This document shows, in pieces, positions 1-10,954 of a DNA stretch of 64,000 bases. Under the pieces are notes generated by a model. That model had not been told where the DNA came from and searched no databases. It saw nothing but the letters and a program-made list of their open reading frames with translations. Each line of letters starts with the position of its first letter. Positions within the stretch are counted from its first letter, which is position 1. Source of the DNA: Parus major (Eukaryota > Chordata > Aves > Passeriformes > Paridae); assembly GCF_001522545.3 (NCBI RefSeq), contig NC_031781.1, forward strand, positions 12,405,487 to 12,469,486, written 5' to 3'. A program made the translations under genes and the position numbers.

Positions 1-1860
1 ACCCAGACCTTATCAAATGTGTTAGCAGTGTGATTCCTCAGTACATCATAAAATATGTAAGAAGGTAGAGGATAGCAAAGCAAATGGCTCCAGAAGTAGT
101 GAGACCCTTGGTGTTTCCTGACTTTGGGGTACTTTTTATTCCTAGAGTTGCATTAGTGTTATTTTCCAAGTGTTTGATGCAGTATTAACTAGCATCATGT
201 TTTGAGGAATAGAGCTGTACAGCACTGCCCAAAGGAAAGGGAAAATACCTTGAAATGAAGTGTGTGATCATTTACAATGCCGAAAGCTTTTTAGCTACAG
301 GCATTATTTCACAGCCAAGGTAAGCACTCTCTCCTATGGGTACAACTACACAGCTGCTGTTTAGAAAGGAAACTGGGTTCTCTTTCCAGTCTACCCTTCT
401 TAAATTCACATGGGGGAGAATTGATCTTCCAGCCCTGGAGGTAACAGGGCTGCCCCCAAACCAGGCCAGGAGCAGCCACAAAGGGGTTTTCCTCCAGGCA
501 GCCCCCCCAGCCCCCTGCAGCACATTCCCTGCACGCAGGAGTGAGCTCAGCTGTAGAAAAACCCACGGAGCTGATGGACATACCTGGTCCAGAAAGCAGA
601 GAAGGATATGAAATTCAGAGCTGTCCTGATGCTGCTTTAAGGCAGCAAGGTGTTACAGGCAAGTCACTGGAGTGGGGACAGTAAAAGCGGGGGAGAGAAG
701 AAAGATGCTTCTTCCAGAGGCCTTCAACCATCCCAGTAACAGCAAAGCAGAGACCAGAATCCACCCAGGGCTGCAGACAAGGACAAGAACAGCTCAGGGC
801 TAAGCTTAAACCTCAGGGCAGAAAGCAGAGAGGGGGTGGGAAGAGGTCCCGGGACAACTGAGCACAACCAGAGCCTGGAGATGGGCTGCACACGGTGCAG
901 GAGCCTTGGCAGGCGTGTCTGTATTAACTCAGAAGGGAGGAGGAGGAGGCAATTTTGAGATCCCTCTGTTTAAATATATTGTGAATTGCAGAGCTCAAAC
1001 AAAAGATTTCTGTAAGCTCTTTCTTTGCCTCTCCAAACCCACCCCAGTTTGTAGATGGCACAGCATGAGTGAGTACATATAACCCCTCCACCAGCTGGGG
1101 CACACAATGAAAAAATGAGTCAACATTTGAATTAAAGTAATTAAATGCATGTAGCATTCTCAGATTGAAAGTTTATTTAATTTTCCATGTTCCTTATCCC
1201 TGGAAAAGAAATTAAGTTTATCTCATGAAGACTTGAAAGCTGGACAATCTCTGAAAAAAATCTGCCTTTCAAGAACGCTAGAAATTGGAAAAATATATTC
1301 TATGCAGCATAAATAAACCTTAGCCTACAAAGAGGCTGCCTTCAGCTATACATATATGAATGTGCAAACATATAATTGATGCATACATTTATTAATGCAA
1401 GCTCAGAAGCTTTACACCTTGTAGTCAAGTTGACATATGATCTTTTTATTTTATTTTCCAATAGGAGAAAAAAGTAGTGCAGAACTGATAAAACTGTTTG
1501 AGATTAAATTGGATTTTCCACTACAGAAAGCTGTTTGGAGACAGGTATTCCAACAGCAAGAGACAGTACAAAAAAGTCTCTCAGAGCCTTAATGAGAGTG
1601 ACAAGGGGGAAAAAAAAAGTGTCTCTGCTCTTTTAGAATGTTTCTCCAAATGCTGTTTTTGTCATAAAATACTTCTGCTTCTTTGCAGAAACTATTTTCT
1701 TGTTATTACTTTGCAGTATTTAGCTGAAAGGTTGGAACAAGAAAGCTGTATTATGTCAAAATGTCTTCTGAGCTATTCAGCAAAATGTGACACCAGTTTT
1801 GGGTGCAACATATAATAAACTCATTATGCACTCATTCAAAGATCTACATTCACTATAATG
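1..1860. other. Unique non-coding sequence with a GC-richer block
   Basis: No gene recognised. Roughly 400-920 is GC-richer and purine-rich on the plus strand. The rest is AT-rich. Open frames are all at most 105 aa, overlap on both strands and show no known domain. No repeat family is identifiable by eye. Confidence 0.6.
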
Positions 1861-2567
1861 AATATGAAATATTAGGGTTCCACTCACAGTAGTGAGAGGT
1901 TGGCGTTATTAGTGAAGTTACCATAAGAAATACAGGATAGCAGTGGGTCTGGCTCCACAGCCTGAGTTCTCTGCAGAAGTCCAGAGCTTCCATCCCTTGT
2001 TTCCATCCCTTGCTCCACACTGATCTCCTGGCTGGTCAGGTCCTCCTTCCCTACACCTCTGGGGCTGCCTGCAGCCCACAAACCTTCCTCCATGACTGGG
2101 CTTGTCCCTCCTTCTCTCCTTCCTAGACAGAGACAGCTCACCGTGTCCCAAACACAATCACATCCCCTTCTGCCTTTCCATCTGTATTCCTCTTCACCTT
2201 CAAACCTTTCCTCCTCATCTTTCTGTCTGCCACCAGGAAGGGTTTCTTACTGTCTCCCCAAAGACAATGTCAGTTCCTCAATGCACATCACCTTCCAGCC
2301 CATCCCAGGATCTCTCAGACCTTCACTCCACCACATCTCTGGATTCACGTGCACTTCCTTCTTCTTCAGGATGCTTGTAATCTTCTGTTCCTCTGTGGTG
2401 TCACACATCTTTTACTCCATTTATCTTTTATGCTCACAGCTCTTGGATAAAGACAAAAGAAAAACCACAAATCCCCAAACCATGTCACAAACTGCAGGAC
2501 AAATCAAAAATTTCCTTTCCTTCTATTCCCAGTTCTCTGCAGTCTAGTAAGAGATTGAAGTTTAGAC
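1861..2567. other. Pyrimidine-rich unique stretch
   Basis: From about 1990 to 2400 the plus strand is rich in C and T (TCCTCC, CCTTCC, CTTCTC motifs). This removes stop codons and gives a 151-aa frame at 2092-2547 rich in Ser, Pro and Phe. The frame looks compositional, not coding. It runs up to the CR1 tail at 2568. Confidence 0.55.
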
Positions 2568-2630
2568 AAATTGAAGATCCCATTGAAGTTGTGAAGTCCC
2601 TTACAACCTGAATTATTCTGTGATTCTATG
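2568..2630 (+). mobile_element. CR1 LINE fragment, 3' end with tail
   Basis: The sequence GAAGTCCCTTACAACCTGAA followed by TTATTCTGTGATTCTATG matches the end of the CR1 3' untranslated region (AAGGTCCCTTCCAACCC... then ATTCTATGATTCTATG). CR1 elements end in short ATTCTATG-type repeats and not in poly(A), so this is the true 3' terminus on the plus strand. The fragment is short and diverged. Its 5' limit is not sharp, and truncation at the 5' end is usual for CR1. Confidence 0.65.
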
Positions 2631-3165
2631 TGAATTTGATCAGCACTGGAGCTGGCAAAAAGGTAGTTGTGGCTCACAGGCAGCTGTGGTTGAAAAAGTG
2701 ATGTTAACTTTTTTTTTTTAGCCAGATCAGACAGTTCCAGTATTGTTGCATATGCAGAAAGGTTCATTGAACCAGGGAGGTTTCAGCTGAAACACACACA
2801 GCTGAATGAACCATATTTTCTGCTTCAACTTTGTCATTTCACAACATAACTCTAACATCAAATGGATCAAGGAAAACTTCAGATCAAAAAATTGTGAGCA
2901 GTTTATGTGACTTTCCTCAAGTTCAGAAGGATAGCAAGTTGTTGTTGGTCCTACCAATGGACCAGGTAAAGGGAATTTGTCTTTCCAGGGAAAGCATTTA
3001 TGGGCTGAATTATCAGTAAATCCAAATACTTCAAGTCCAGTATTGAGGACTCAGAGAGTAAATACAGACTGGCTGTGAAAGCTGCTGGAGAAGGGATTTG
3101 TTGTGTAATTGACCAAAAACCCACACAAGTCAGTTCTGACACACTCAAAATTGTAAACCCATAAC

Positions 3166-3194
3166 ATATATATATATATATATATACACACACA
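3166..3194 (+). repeat. Compound (TA)n(CA)n microsatellite
   Basis: About ten AT/TA units run directly into four CA units. A compound dinucleotide repeat of this kind is likely length-polymorphic. Confidence 0.95.
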
Positions 3195-4395
3195 CCATTT
3201 TTGTGTAATGATTAGTCCCATAACAGACCAGTTTCTCCCAGTAGCATATTCAGAAGCAAGATTAAAACTGGGGTTTTTTTGCCTGACACTCTTTACAGTG
3301 GACTCTTCCTGGAGTTCTGTGGCTCAATCCATTACAAACCCTGCAGGAGGGACCCATTTGTGTGGGACATCCCTTCACAAGCAACATCCCACTGTGATGA
3401 GCCATGCAAGGTTTGCATCCAAATGGAATTAAAACCAGTTACCCCACACTGTCTATTAGTTCTACTTTGTGATTGGATCAAAAAGAAGCTTTTCCCAGTC
3501 AATTGCACAATCTTAATTTCAGAATTCCCTGACTCCACTTCAGTATGTGTTTCTAAAATAATTTTGTGCGCCATATAAATTACATAATGTTTTAAAAAAA
3601 AAAGTTTGGGCTTTTGATGTGTGATAAAGTTTAATAGTTCAACAATTCAGCTACATTCAAACCCAGGTGGTTACTGACAACCCCAATGCAATGCATGCGT
3701 ATCATAATTTATAGAAATCTATTGCTTTTCCCAGATATTTAAGATATTTACCCAAATTACCTCAACCACTTTTTAAAAAGGAATTATCATCAAAATGCAG
3801 AGGAACAACTTCAATTTTGACTTTCGAGAGAAAGATCCACTGTCTGAAAACAAAAGAAACAGTTGGCAATAATTTATGTCAAATTTCTCCTTGACTTCTT
3901 GTCAGCTTACGTTCAATAACCACTTTGAATAGAACTAACACATTATTCAGAGTTCTTTTAGGCTTACTAATCTTCAGTATTTCCTGACTTCTGACTTGTT
4001 GTTATTACTACCAAAAGATGGATGATAGTAATAAGCAACTCTTTTGGAGGAAGTACTTTGGGAATTTCATTTCCCACTTTCAAATATCATCTATTTGTAG
4101 GTTTAAAGAAAAACACTGATATTGAGATTAAAACCCATCTGTAAACTCAATAGAATTATTCTATAGTATATAGATACTGATCAGGAATTGACCTGACACA
4201 AGCTGAAGTCAGTAGAAGGCTGTGATTGGTTTTTGGGTCATGCTCTCTAGAAAGTGAAAGGGATCTTAACAAAATTATAGTAAATAAACTACAGTGAGTC
4301 AACATCTCTGTATAGGTCTACAGCACACCTTTTTGCATATTTTAAGTATGTGAAGCCTTTGCTGGAGGAAACATAAAAGGGTTCCTTGAAGCATT

Positions 4396-4426
4396 TTTCT
4401 GCCCAAACAGAAAGACTGGGCAGAAA
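4396..4426. repeat. Perfect 10-bp inverted repeat, 11-base loop
   Basis: TTTCTGCCCA (4396-4405) and TGGGCAGAAA (4417-4426) are exact reverse complements. No mobile-element context is seen. Confidence 0.85.
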
Positions 4427-5998
4427 GGAAGGAGCAGCAGCTGGAAGCAGTGAGGTACCACACACACCAGAGTATAATTTAAAAGGTTTTGGGCAAATTG
4501 CACTTCATAATAAGAACAAGAAACTTCTTGGAGACTGACTCAAAACTCTGAGATTGTCCAATACTCCAAATTAAAGCATCAGAGGAAAACAGTCATGAAT
4601 GTGACTCCAAGAGAAACTGTGATTTCTGTGCACCTAAAACTTGATAGAAAACCTACTCACAAAAGTCAGCTCCAAAATCATGGAACAAGTAAACCTCCTC
4701 TTTTTTTGTGAATGTTGTTCTGGGTAAAATGAAAAGTAGACAAGGGATGAACAATTTGTGATTACTGAGCAGAAAATATGAGTCAGCATTCAGGGTTATT
4801 ATTTGGGTCAACGAAGCAAGAGAAGAGGAACTGAGCCATGATGGTTTGGACATAAGTGGAATAAATTGTAGCCAGGAAGGAAGAGAAATACTGAGGAGAA
4901 ATTTGTCAGGCAAATGTGAAAATAAGGGGCCTAAGACCCTTTCTAGAAGGACCATTCCTTGATAAACTCAGCACACAGACACACATTGCCAGCCAATACT
5001 GAAGCTTCACCTGCTCTGCCATGATCTCTAACAACTAAAACAGCCTACTTTGCTCAAGTGTTTTCTACATAATGAAAATGCATAAGATAGCAATATATAA
5101 ACAAAGAATAGAACCAAAAACTTTTTACCTTTTATTTGTCTAAGTGGGTGAAGCTCTAAACACAGTAAATCAATTTGAATTTTGCCTGCGCTGTTATTAA
5201 ATCAACCATTTATCATTTACTGTTACAGTTCTAGCTGGTCAATGAGATGCCTTCAGAAGGTGGAACAGACATAATTTTTCAGGGAATTAGAGTGAGAGAT
5301 GGCTTGGATACAGCTCACAGTAAGTGTTCAGAACCTGAAATTTGGGAACAGTTTATTTTAATTTGTCACTAAATGGAGGCCACCTGAAAATCTTCTTTTT
5401 TTAACTGAAATGTGTACCTACTGTAATACAGCACAAAGCATGAATGGTCACTGTTGGGAACATAAATTTACCTCTCCATAAGAGAGGTAATTTATCTGGT
5501 AAATATTTACTTTTCCTACTGTTAGTCTGCCTAGTGCATGCATTTGCTCAAATAATCACAGAGAGAGTAAACATGCAAACAGGTATCTCTCTTGGCTACA
5601 TATGGAAGAAGACAGCAGCAAAAATCTTGGAGCCCAAAATAACCAGCTACAAGGGCAGTACTGTTAGATCTACAACATTATCACAAAAATGATCAGTTAG
5701 AATGAAAATTTACAGCATTCACATGAAATTCTGTTAATTTTACTATTTTATGTCAGTAATAATTAGTAAAGTTTAACAAATTTGTACTATCAGGGATTGG
5801 TACAGACAGATTATTTTTTAAGGTCAGTTTCAGAATATGAACTAAACGTTTCTTGATCATGAGATATTTGTATCTCTTGCTGTCATCACACATACAGAAA
5901 GAAACCAATAATTTCTTTTTTATAGTAAGTGTGTGCAGGCTTAATATATTCTATGTAATAAGCAGAATTTATAAGCTGTAGAAATAGCAATTTTAATT

Positions 5999-6030
5999 GT
6001 TGCCTAGTAACAGTTACAGTTTTGTAACTG
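5999..6030 (+). promoter_or_regulatory. X-box-like (RFX) motif next to a small palindrome
   Basis: GTTGCCTAGTAAC (5999-6011) fits the two half-sites of the RFX-family X-box (GTNRCC then RGYAAC) with a one-base spacer. It is followed directly by CAGTTAC-AGTTTT-GTAACTG, a 7-bp inverted repeat at 6011-6030. Known: RFX factors bind such imperfect palindromes, for example near ciliary genes. Inference: possible binding site. No gene is nearby, and a 13-mer can occur by chance. Confidence 0.35.
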
Positions 6031-6282
6031 ACCTTCAGCTAAAAATAAAGAAAATATTAAAAAGAAAAAATACAAGAAGACAGTATTTATTTAAAATATA
6101 ACATTATTTTTAAATTATGTTGCTACCATTTCTAAAGGTTCATTTTAACTTCTTCCTATAAAATGCCTGGAAGAGTTAAATAATTCCCTTGTTAAGCCAT
6201 TTCCCACTTCACCATCCAAGCTCAGATTTTATGAAGTGTTGCTAAAATACGACACAGAGGATGAGTCTGTCACCTTGACAGC

Positions 6283-6287
6283 AAAAG
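6283..6287. repeat. Left target-site duplication of the solo LTR (AAAAG)
   Basis: AAAAG lies immediately before the TG start of the LTR and recurs directly after its CA end at 6863-6867. The exact match at both predicted ends fixes the LTR boundaries. The low complexity of the 5-mer means it could match by chance, but the position is exact. Confidence 0.8.
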
Positions 6288-6862
6288 TGTCCTGGTTTCT
6301 GCTGGGATAAAGTTAATTTTCTTCCTAGTAGCTGGTACAGTGCTGTGTTTTGGATTTAAGATGAAAATGATGTTTCTAACTCGAGGATGTTTTGGTTATT
6401 GCTGGGCAGTGCCTACACAGGATGGGGCAGCTTTGCTGCTCCTCATCCCATGCCAGCAGTGAGGAAGCTGGGGAGGGTCAGGAAGGTGGGACAGCTGATC
6501 CCAGCTGATCCAAGGGATAGTCCTGGCCACACAGCAGCAGGCTCAGCTTACACAGCTGGGAAAAGCTGCCTGGGGGCTGCTGATCAGGGACTGCCCAGGG
6601 TATCACTAAGTGGGTGGTGAGCAATTGAACTGTCCATTCCTTGTCTGGTATAGTCTAATTATTTTATCATCATCATTAATTATTATTATCATCATTATCA
6701 TAATAATCATCATCATTTCCCTTTCTTGTCCTATTAAGCTCTCTTTATCTCAACCCACAGATTTTACCCTTTGTTTTCCAGTTGCCACCCCGTCTCACTG
6801 TCAGGAGAGGGTGACTGGGTGCCTGTGTGGTGCTGAGCTGCCTGCCAGGTTAAACCCCAGCA
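6288..6862 (+). mobile_element. Solo LTR of an avian ERVL-like endogenous retrovirus
   Basis: A 575-bp long terminal repeat. It begins TGTCCTGGTTTCTGCTGGGA, the recognisable start of a common avian ERV LTR family, and continues with the family's TTAATTTTCTTCCTAGTAGC block. A GTGGTGAGCAATTG block lies near 6613-6627, an ATT/ATC-rich stretch follows, then TTTATCTCAACCCACAG, and it ends GTTAAACCCCAGCA. The flanks carry a direct repeat AAAAG (6283-6287 and 6863-6867), a 5-bp target-site duplication as expected for ERVL-type integration. No gag, pol or env reading frames and no second LTR lie on either side, so this is a solo LTR left by LTR-LTR recombination. The plus orientation is inferred from the order of these blocks. 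LTRs of this kind normally carry promoter and polyadenylation signals, but I see no clear TATA box or intact AATAAA. Family assignment is from memory of the consensus. Class ERVL rests mainly on the 5-bp duplication. Confidence 0.9.
6664..6716 (+). repeat. Interrupted ATT/ATC microsatellite inside the LTR
   Basis: Mixed ATC and ATT trinucleotides (TATCATCATCATTAATTATT and onward) lie in the 3' part of the LTR. Relatives of this LTR carry a TTA-rich stretch at the same place, so the array probably grew from an LTR-internal seed and not from independent insertion. Confidence 0.8.
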
Positions 6863-6867
6863 AAAAG
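6863..6867. repeat. Right target-site duplication of the solo LTR (AAAAG)
   Basis: Second copy of the 5-bp host duplication, directly after the terminal CA of the LTR. See the left copy at 6283-6287. Confidence 0.8.
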
Positions 6868-9800
6868 AAAAATTAAAATCTAAAGTGACCTTTTGATGTC
6901 TGAGAAACTCCAAAGAATAACATAAAGAATGACCTGTGTGTGCTGTGTTTGCTAAATGCATATTAAGTCTTGTTTCCACTGTAAATCATATATGTATAAA
7001 ATTTGCACTCACCAAAAGAAATGAGCAGGTTCTGGGGAAGTTCTTGCTTGTCAGGATCATCTCTGACATGCAGCTGTAGCTGGAAATCCTCTTTTATGTG
7101 ACCAAACAAAATGCAGTCACATTTTTATAAGCATAAACAATTTTACATATGGTGCAATCTGACAAAGACAAAATCCCAGACTATAGCTCCTCTTAGTTCC
7201 TCAACTATTCAGTTGTAAATATTCCATGATGTTAAAACATATAGCTCGATATGCACAGTTAAAAATTCTTTCCATGACTGCTGAGTATTTCAGCACTGAA
7301 ACAGATCCTTCAGCATTCAGAGGTAGCAAATCTGGGGACCATTTGCAGCAGTCATACATATTGAAGAACATATTTCTCCAGAAAAGGTATTTCCTAGATT
7401 TAAAGGTTAACCAGATATACACCTAAAGGGCATTCCTTAAAGGGTTGTCTGTTTTCAGGTCAGTTCCCTTGTTTAGAAGGTTCAGCTCTAATTGAAGCAG
7501 TAAGTTAGCTGATTTTACACATTTGGATGGAAGAGGAAAATGGCTTTTGTGATGAGCATCTGCTGTTTTGTTAAAAATGTGTTTAAAGACATTAACAAAA
7601 GTGACATTACCAGCTGTTCGAATGTCAAACAGCTTAGTAAAACTGTTTTTTGTCAAATGACAACATATGACACCAAAATCAATTCCAAACCAATAACACT
7701 CTCTTAGTTGCAAAACAGGCTGCAATCTAGAAAAAAAAATGTTAATTAAAGTACAAATTATACTTTTTTTTTTCCCCCTGGAAGAACAGAACACCAGATT
7801 TGATGACAAAACTCAACCTCTTTTCTAAATTCATAAAAGGCAGAATATAATTTACAATAAGTCCTCTGATGTATAAATAACACCTTATTCCCATAATACA
7901 CCCACGACAGCAATAGAACATGACAGGCTGTGCCTTGCAGGGTAATTAAACATGCCCCTGGTGTTTCAAGTACTGTGGCCTTTGGACTTGTAGCTTACAA
8001 ATCCCCCTCCCTTTTGTGCTGCAATCATCAGGCCAGCACTGCCTGGTGTGTGCTGCTGCTCCAGCACCCCACGCTCCTGTTTGCATCATTTATAATTATC
8101 AGATTATTAGAAGGTGACACATTAGCAGCCTTGTCAGCCAGCATTCCTCTAAGGGAAAGATTATAGTCTTTTTGTGTTTGGGCCAATGGTTTTAATGTTC
8201 TCTAAAATATGACTTGGAAGGAAAGTAGAAATAAAATAAATTACTAAAATACAAATGGCATCATTTCTACCTTAAAGTCAGGCTTCAAGAAAAAGTGGAC
8301 AAATTTGCCTTCAGTGTCCTAAGCAACCTGTTAAGATCAGATAAAATCCTAAATACTTGTTGGTGCACACATTATTTAAGGGTATACCTTGGATGTTTTT
8401 CATTAGGAGAAAGATGTTTTGGAAGTGTTTGGGAAAATGCCTTCCCAAAACATATGGAGAATTGCATGAGAGAGACTCAAGGTAAGCTCAGCCCTCTGAG
8501 ACAGCTATGCTAAAAAACGGTTTGGTGGGAGAAGGAGGGAAACAGCTGTGCCTTCTTGTTAACTAAATAAAGGACAAATGCTTTAAATCTTGATTGATGT
8601 TTGCAAACTTGCAGCCCTTGAAAAACATGGAAGCTGGAATAGTGCCTTCCAGATGGAACTGCCAAAGTGACTGAGGTACAGAAGTCTGGTGACATCCACT
8701 GGACTCCATGCTTTGGAACAGAAACCCAGCTTGTTCAGGACACATCATGGAAGATTTCATTTCTATATTAAACACAGCCCACTAAAACACCCATTTCTAT
8801 TAAAAAAATTTAAAATTAATGTTATTTTCCATTTTGAAAACCCAAACACATTTCAATACACATTTTTAGGCAGCTGCAGCAAAGAAACAGGATATGTAAC
8901 ATAAGTGTTTGTTGCTGTCCCCTCACACCACAGCATATGGTAGGTGAGTTACAGGCACTTGTGTTCCTGCTGCAGCTCTTGAAAACTAAATTGTTACATT
9001 AGAACCTTAGGCATATGCTATTTTCAAGCTGTAAAATACCTGCTTCCTTAAACACACAGATGCCAATAATCCCCATATGTCTTGAGAAGATTTTGAGGCA
9101 CTTTTAATAATTGATTAGCTCTGTGAAATGCAAATCTGAAAATGTAATGAGGAGAAGAGGAAAGAAATTTCTCACATTTGTCAAAATTAACTGAAGTGTT
9201 GAATCCAGCCCCCTTTGCAGGCTGAATTAATGTCCAGCATGTTGGACCAGGTTGTTTCAACCTTTTTCATATATTCAGAGTTTCACTTCCCCTGCTAGAG
9301 GTACCATTGCTCTTTTTCTATGGATGATTATATCCTAATTTGGAAATTATGCATGTTTGGGAGGATGGGGTGGGCCCACTCCTCTCTCCTTGGTGCCCAG
9401 GACAGGAGACACTGCCAGGCAAGTTGACCCTACTTGAGGAAAGAGGAAACACATAAGTGGTAAGAGTGGGGGGAAAACAATCCAGGAATAACAAAGACTG
9501 TACCTGAGGAAAGAAGGAGACAGACTAAAACAAGAAATAAATATCCAGTGGCAGTGCTTCCTGATGAGGGAAGGAATACAACTCTTGCACAGCACAGGAA
9601 GCCCAGAACACAGTTGCCTTGGATTCCCCTTCAAACAATCCCTGCTGATTCCCTGGAAATTTCAGTAAAAGGGAGAGCTGCCTGGTAGAAACCACAATTA
9701 TCTGAATGCACTGTCTCTGCAGACCTGTTTGCAAGGCCTCACTTACTTATAAGCAAATCATTATGTACAGTAAATATAAGGGACTGAACTCACACAGTGC

Positions 9801-10922
9801 AGCCATTTGTCTAATGCTCCCACTGCATCCACCTTAGTAATAAGATGCTTTTCTTTCCAGCCATCTGCAGAGCTATGGATTCTCCTCCCCCAACTTCTTG
9901 CTTCAGTTTTCTCTAAAACATCACACACACACAGAGAAATCAAGACATACATATTACATAGCAATTCATTAGGATTTCCTAGCTGCTATTATTATTGATT
10001 ACTAATTGTTTGTCCCTTCTGCAAACAGAATTTATATTCTGCATGTTAAAAGGAGGCACTGCCCAGGAAACTAAAGAAAATGATGCAAAAGGCTGACAAT
10101 ACACATCAAACACTCAAAACCAAACAAACAAAGACAGCAGCAGACTGATTCCTAAAGTGTAGGATTAATCTGTAAACTTAAAGCTTAACCACTTTGTATG
10201 GTTTTATCAGGACACAATCTAATAATAAAATACAACAGCAGGCTGCAATGCTCCCGAGTCTGCCATTTCTTTCCAGCTGTGCAGCAGCATGTTACACTGG
10301 TGAAAATTAGAAAGCAATGTAACCTCAGCTGACAGGTTTATTAAGACACAGAAGACATTACACAAGCCCCTTTGACATTATAATCACTAACTCAGTCAGG
10401 AGCAGAAACCTACTTGCTACCATTATTGGAAGTAATTGGTAAAAAGAAAAAAAAGTAGAAAAAAAGAGGAAAAGAGTAAGCAAACAGCCTTGTAAATGTC
10501 ATGTTAATTATTTAGGATACAGGTGCTTTCAGGCACATAGATTGCATCCCATCTGTACTTGGGTGTTTTTCAGTGATCAAAAGGAAAGACCCAGTGAAGG
10601 AGTCTACTGTGACCTTGCTCCCTTATTTCAACTGCTCTCAGCCATGTTAAAGAAACACTTTGTGCTCACACTGCTCAGCTAAGGCTGCACCATTGCTACC
10701 AGCACAAGCCCCAGCTGGCAAGGGTTTATATTGAAATTATACAAAATTGCTCTAAGCTGAGACTTGGTCCACACAGCCACTACACAAGTCCTTTTTCTTT
10801 TTTCCCAACTAATCTGGGCTTTAATTGAGCTAATATTTTTTATTTGTGTTAGGGAAGGAGAAAGATTTCATGGTTTTATGGCTTTCTGGACTCACCTATA
10901 TGGATTTCAACCCTTGGATTGA
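6868..10922. other. Unique non-coding sequence
   Basis: No coding gene recognised. The longest frame is 128 aa (7423-7809, minus), without a known domain. Two stretches, about 7925-8170 and 10240-10440, look like possible conserved non-coding elements (see findings). A short CA run is at 9922-9933. Confidence 0.55.
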
Positions 10923-10954
10923 TGTCAGAAAACATCAATCCAAGAAGTCAAAAT
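10923..10954. repeat. Perfect 13-bp inverted repeat (hairpin)
   Basis: Arms CTTGGATTGATGT and ACATCAATCCAAG are exact reverse complements around a 6-base loop CAGAAA. The match stops at once outside the arms. No transposon termini or target duplication are apparent. It could be a cruciform or RNA hairpin, or a quasi-palindrome perfected by template-switch mutation. Confidence 0.9.

Larger units (their letters stand above)
2631..6282. other. AT-rich unique sequence between CR1 tail and LTR
   Basis: Holds the TA/CA microsatellite (3166), a hairpin (4396) and the X-box-like site (5999). Otherwise I see no gene or identifiable repeat. About 5700-6130 is particularly AT-rich. Open frames here do not exceed 100 aa. 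Confidence 0.6.

Noticed and set aside
2092..2547. 151-aa plus-strand frame
   Set aside because: Pyrimidine-rich composition removes stops. An overlapping frame on the same strand is also open, and no domain is present.
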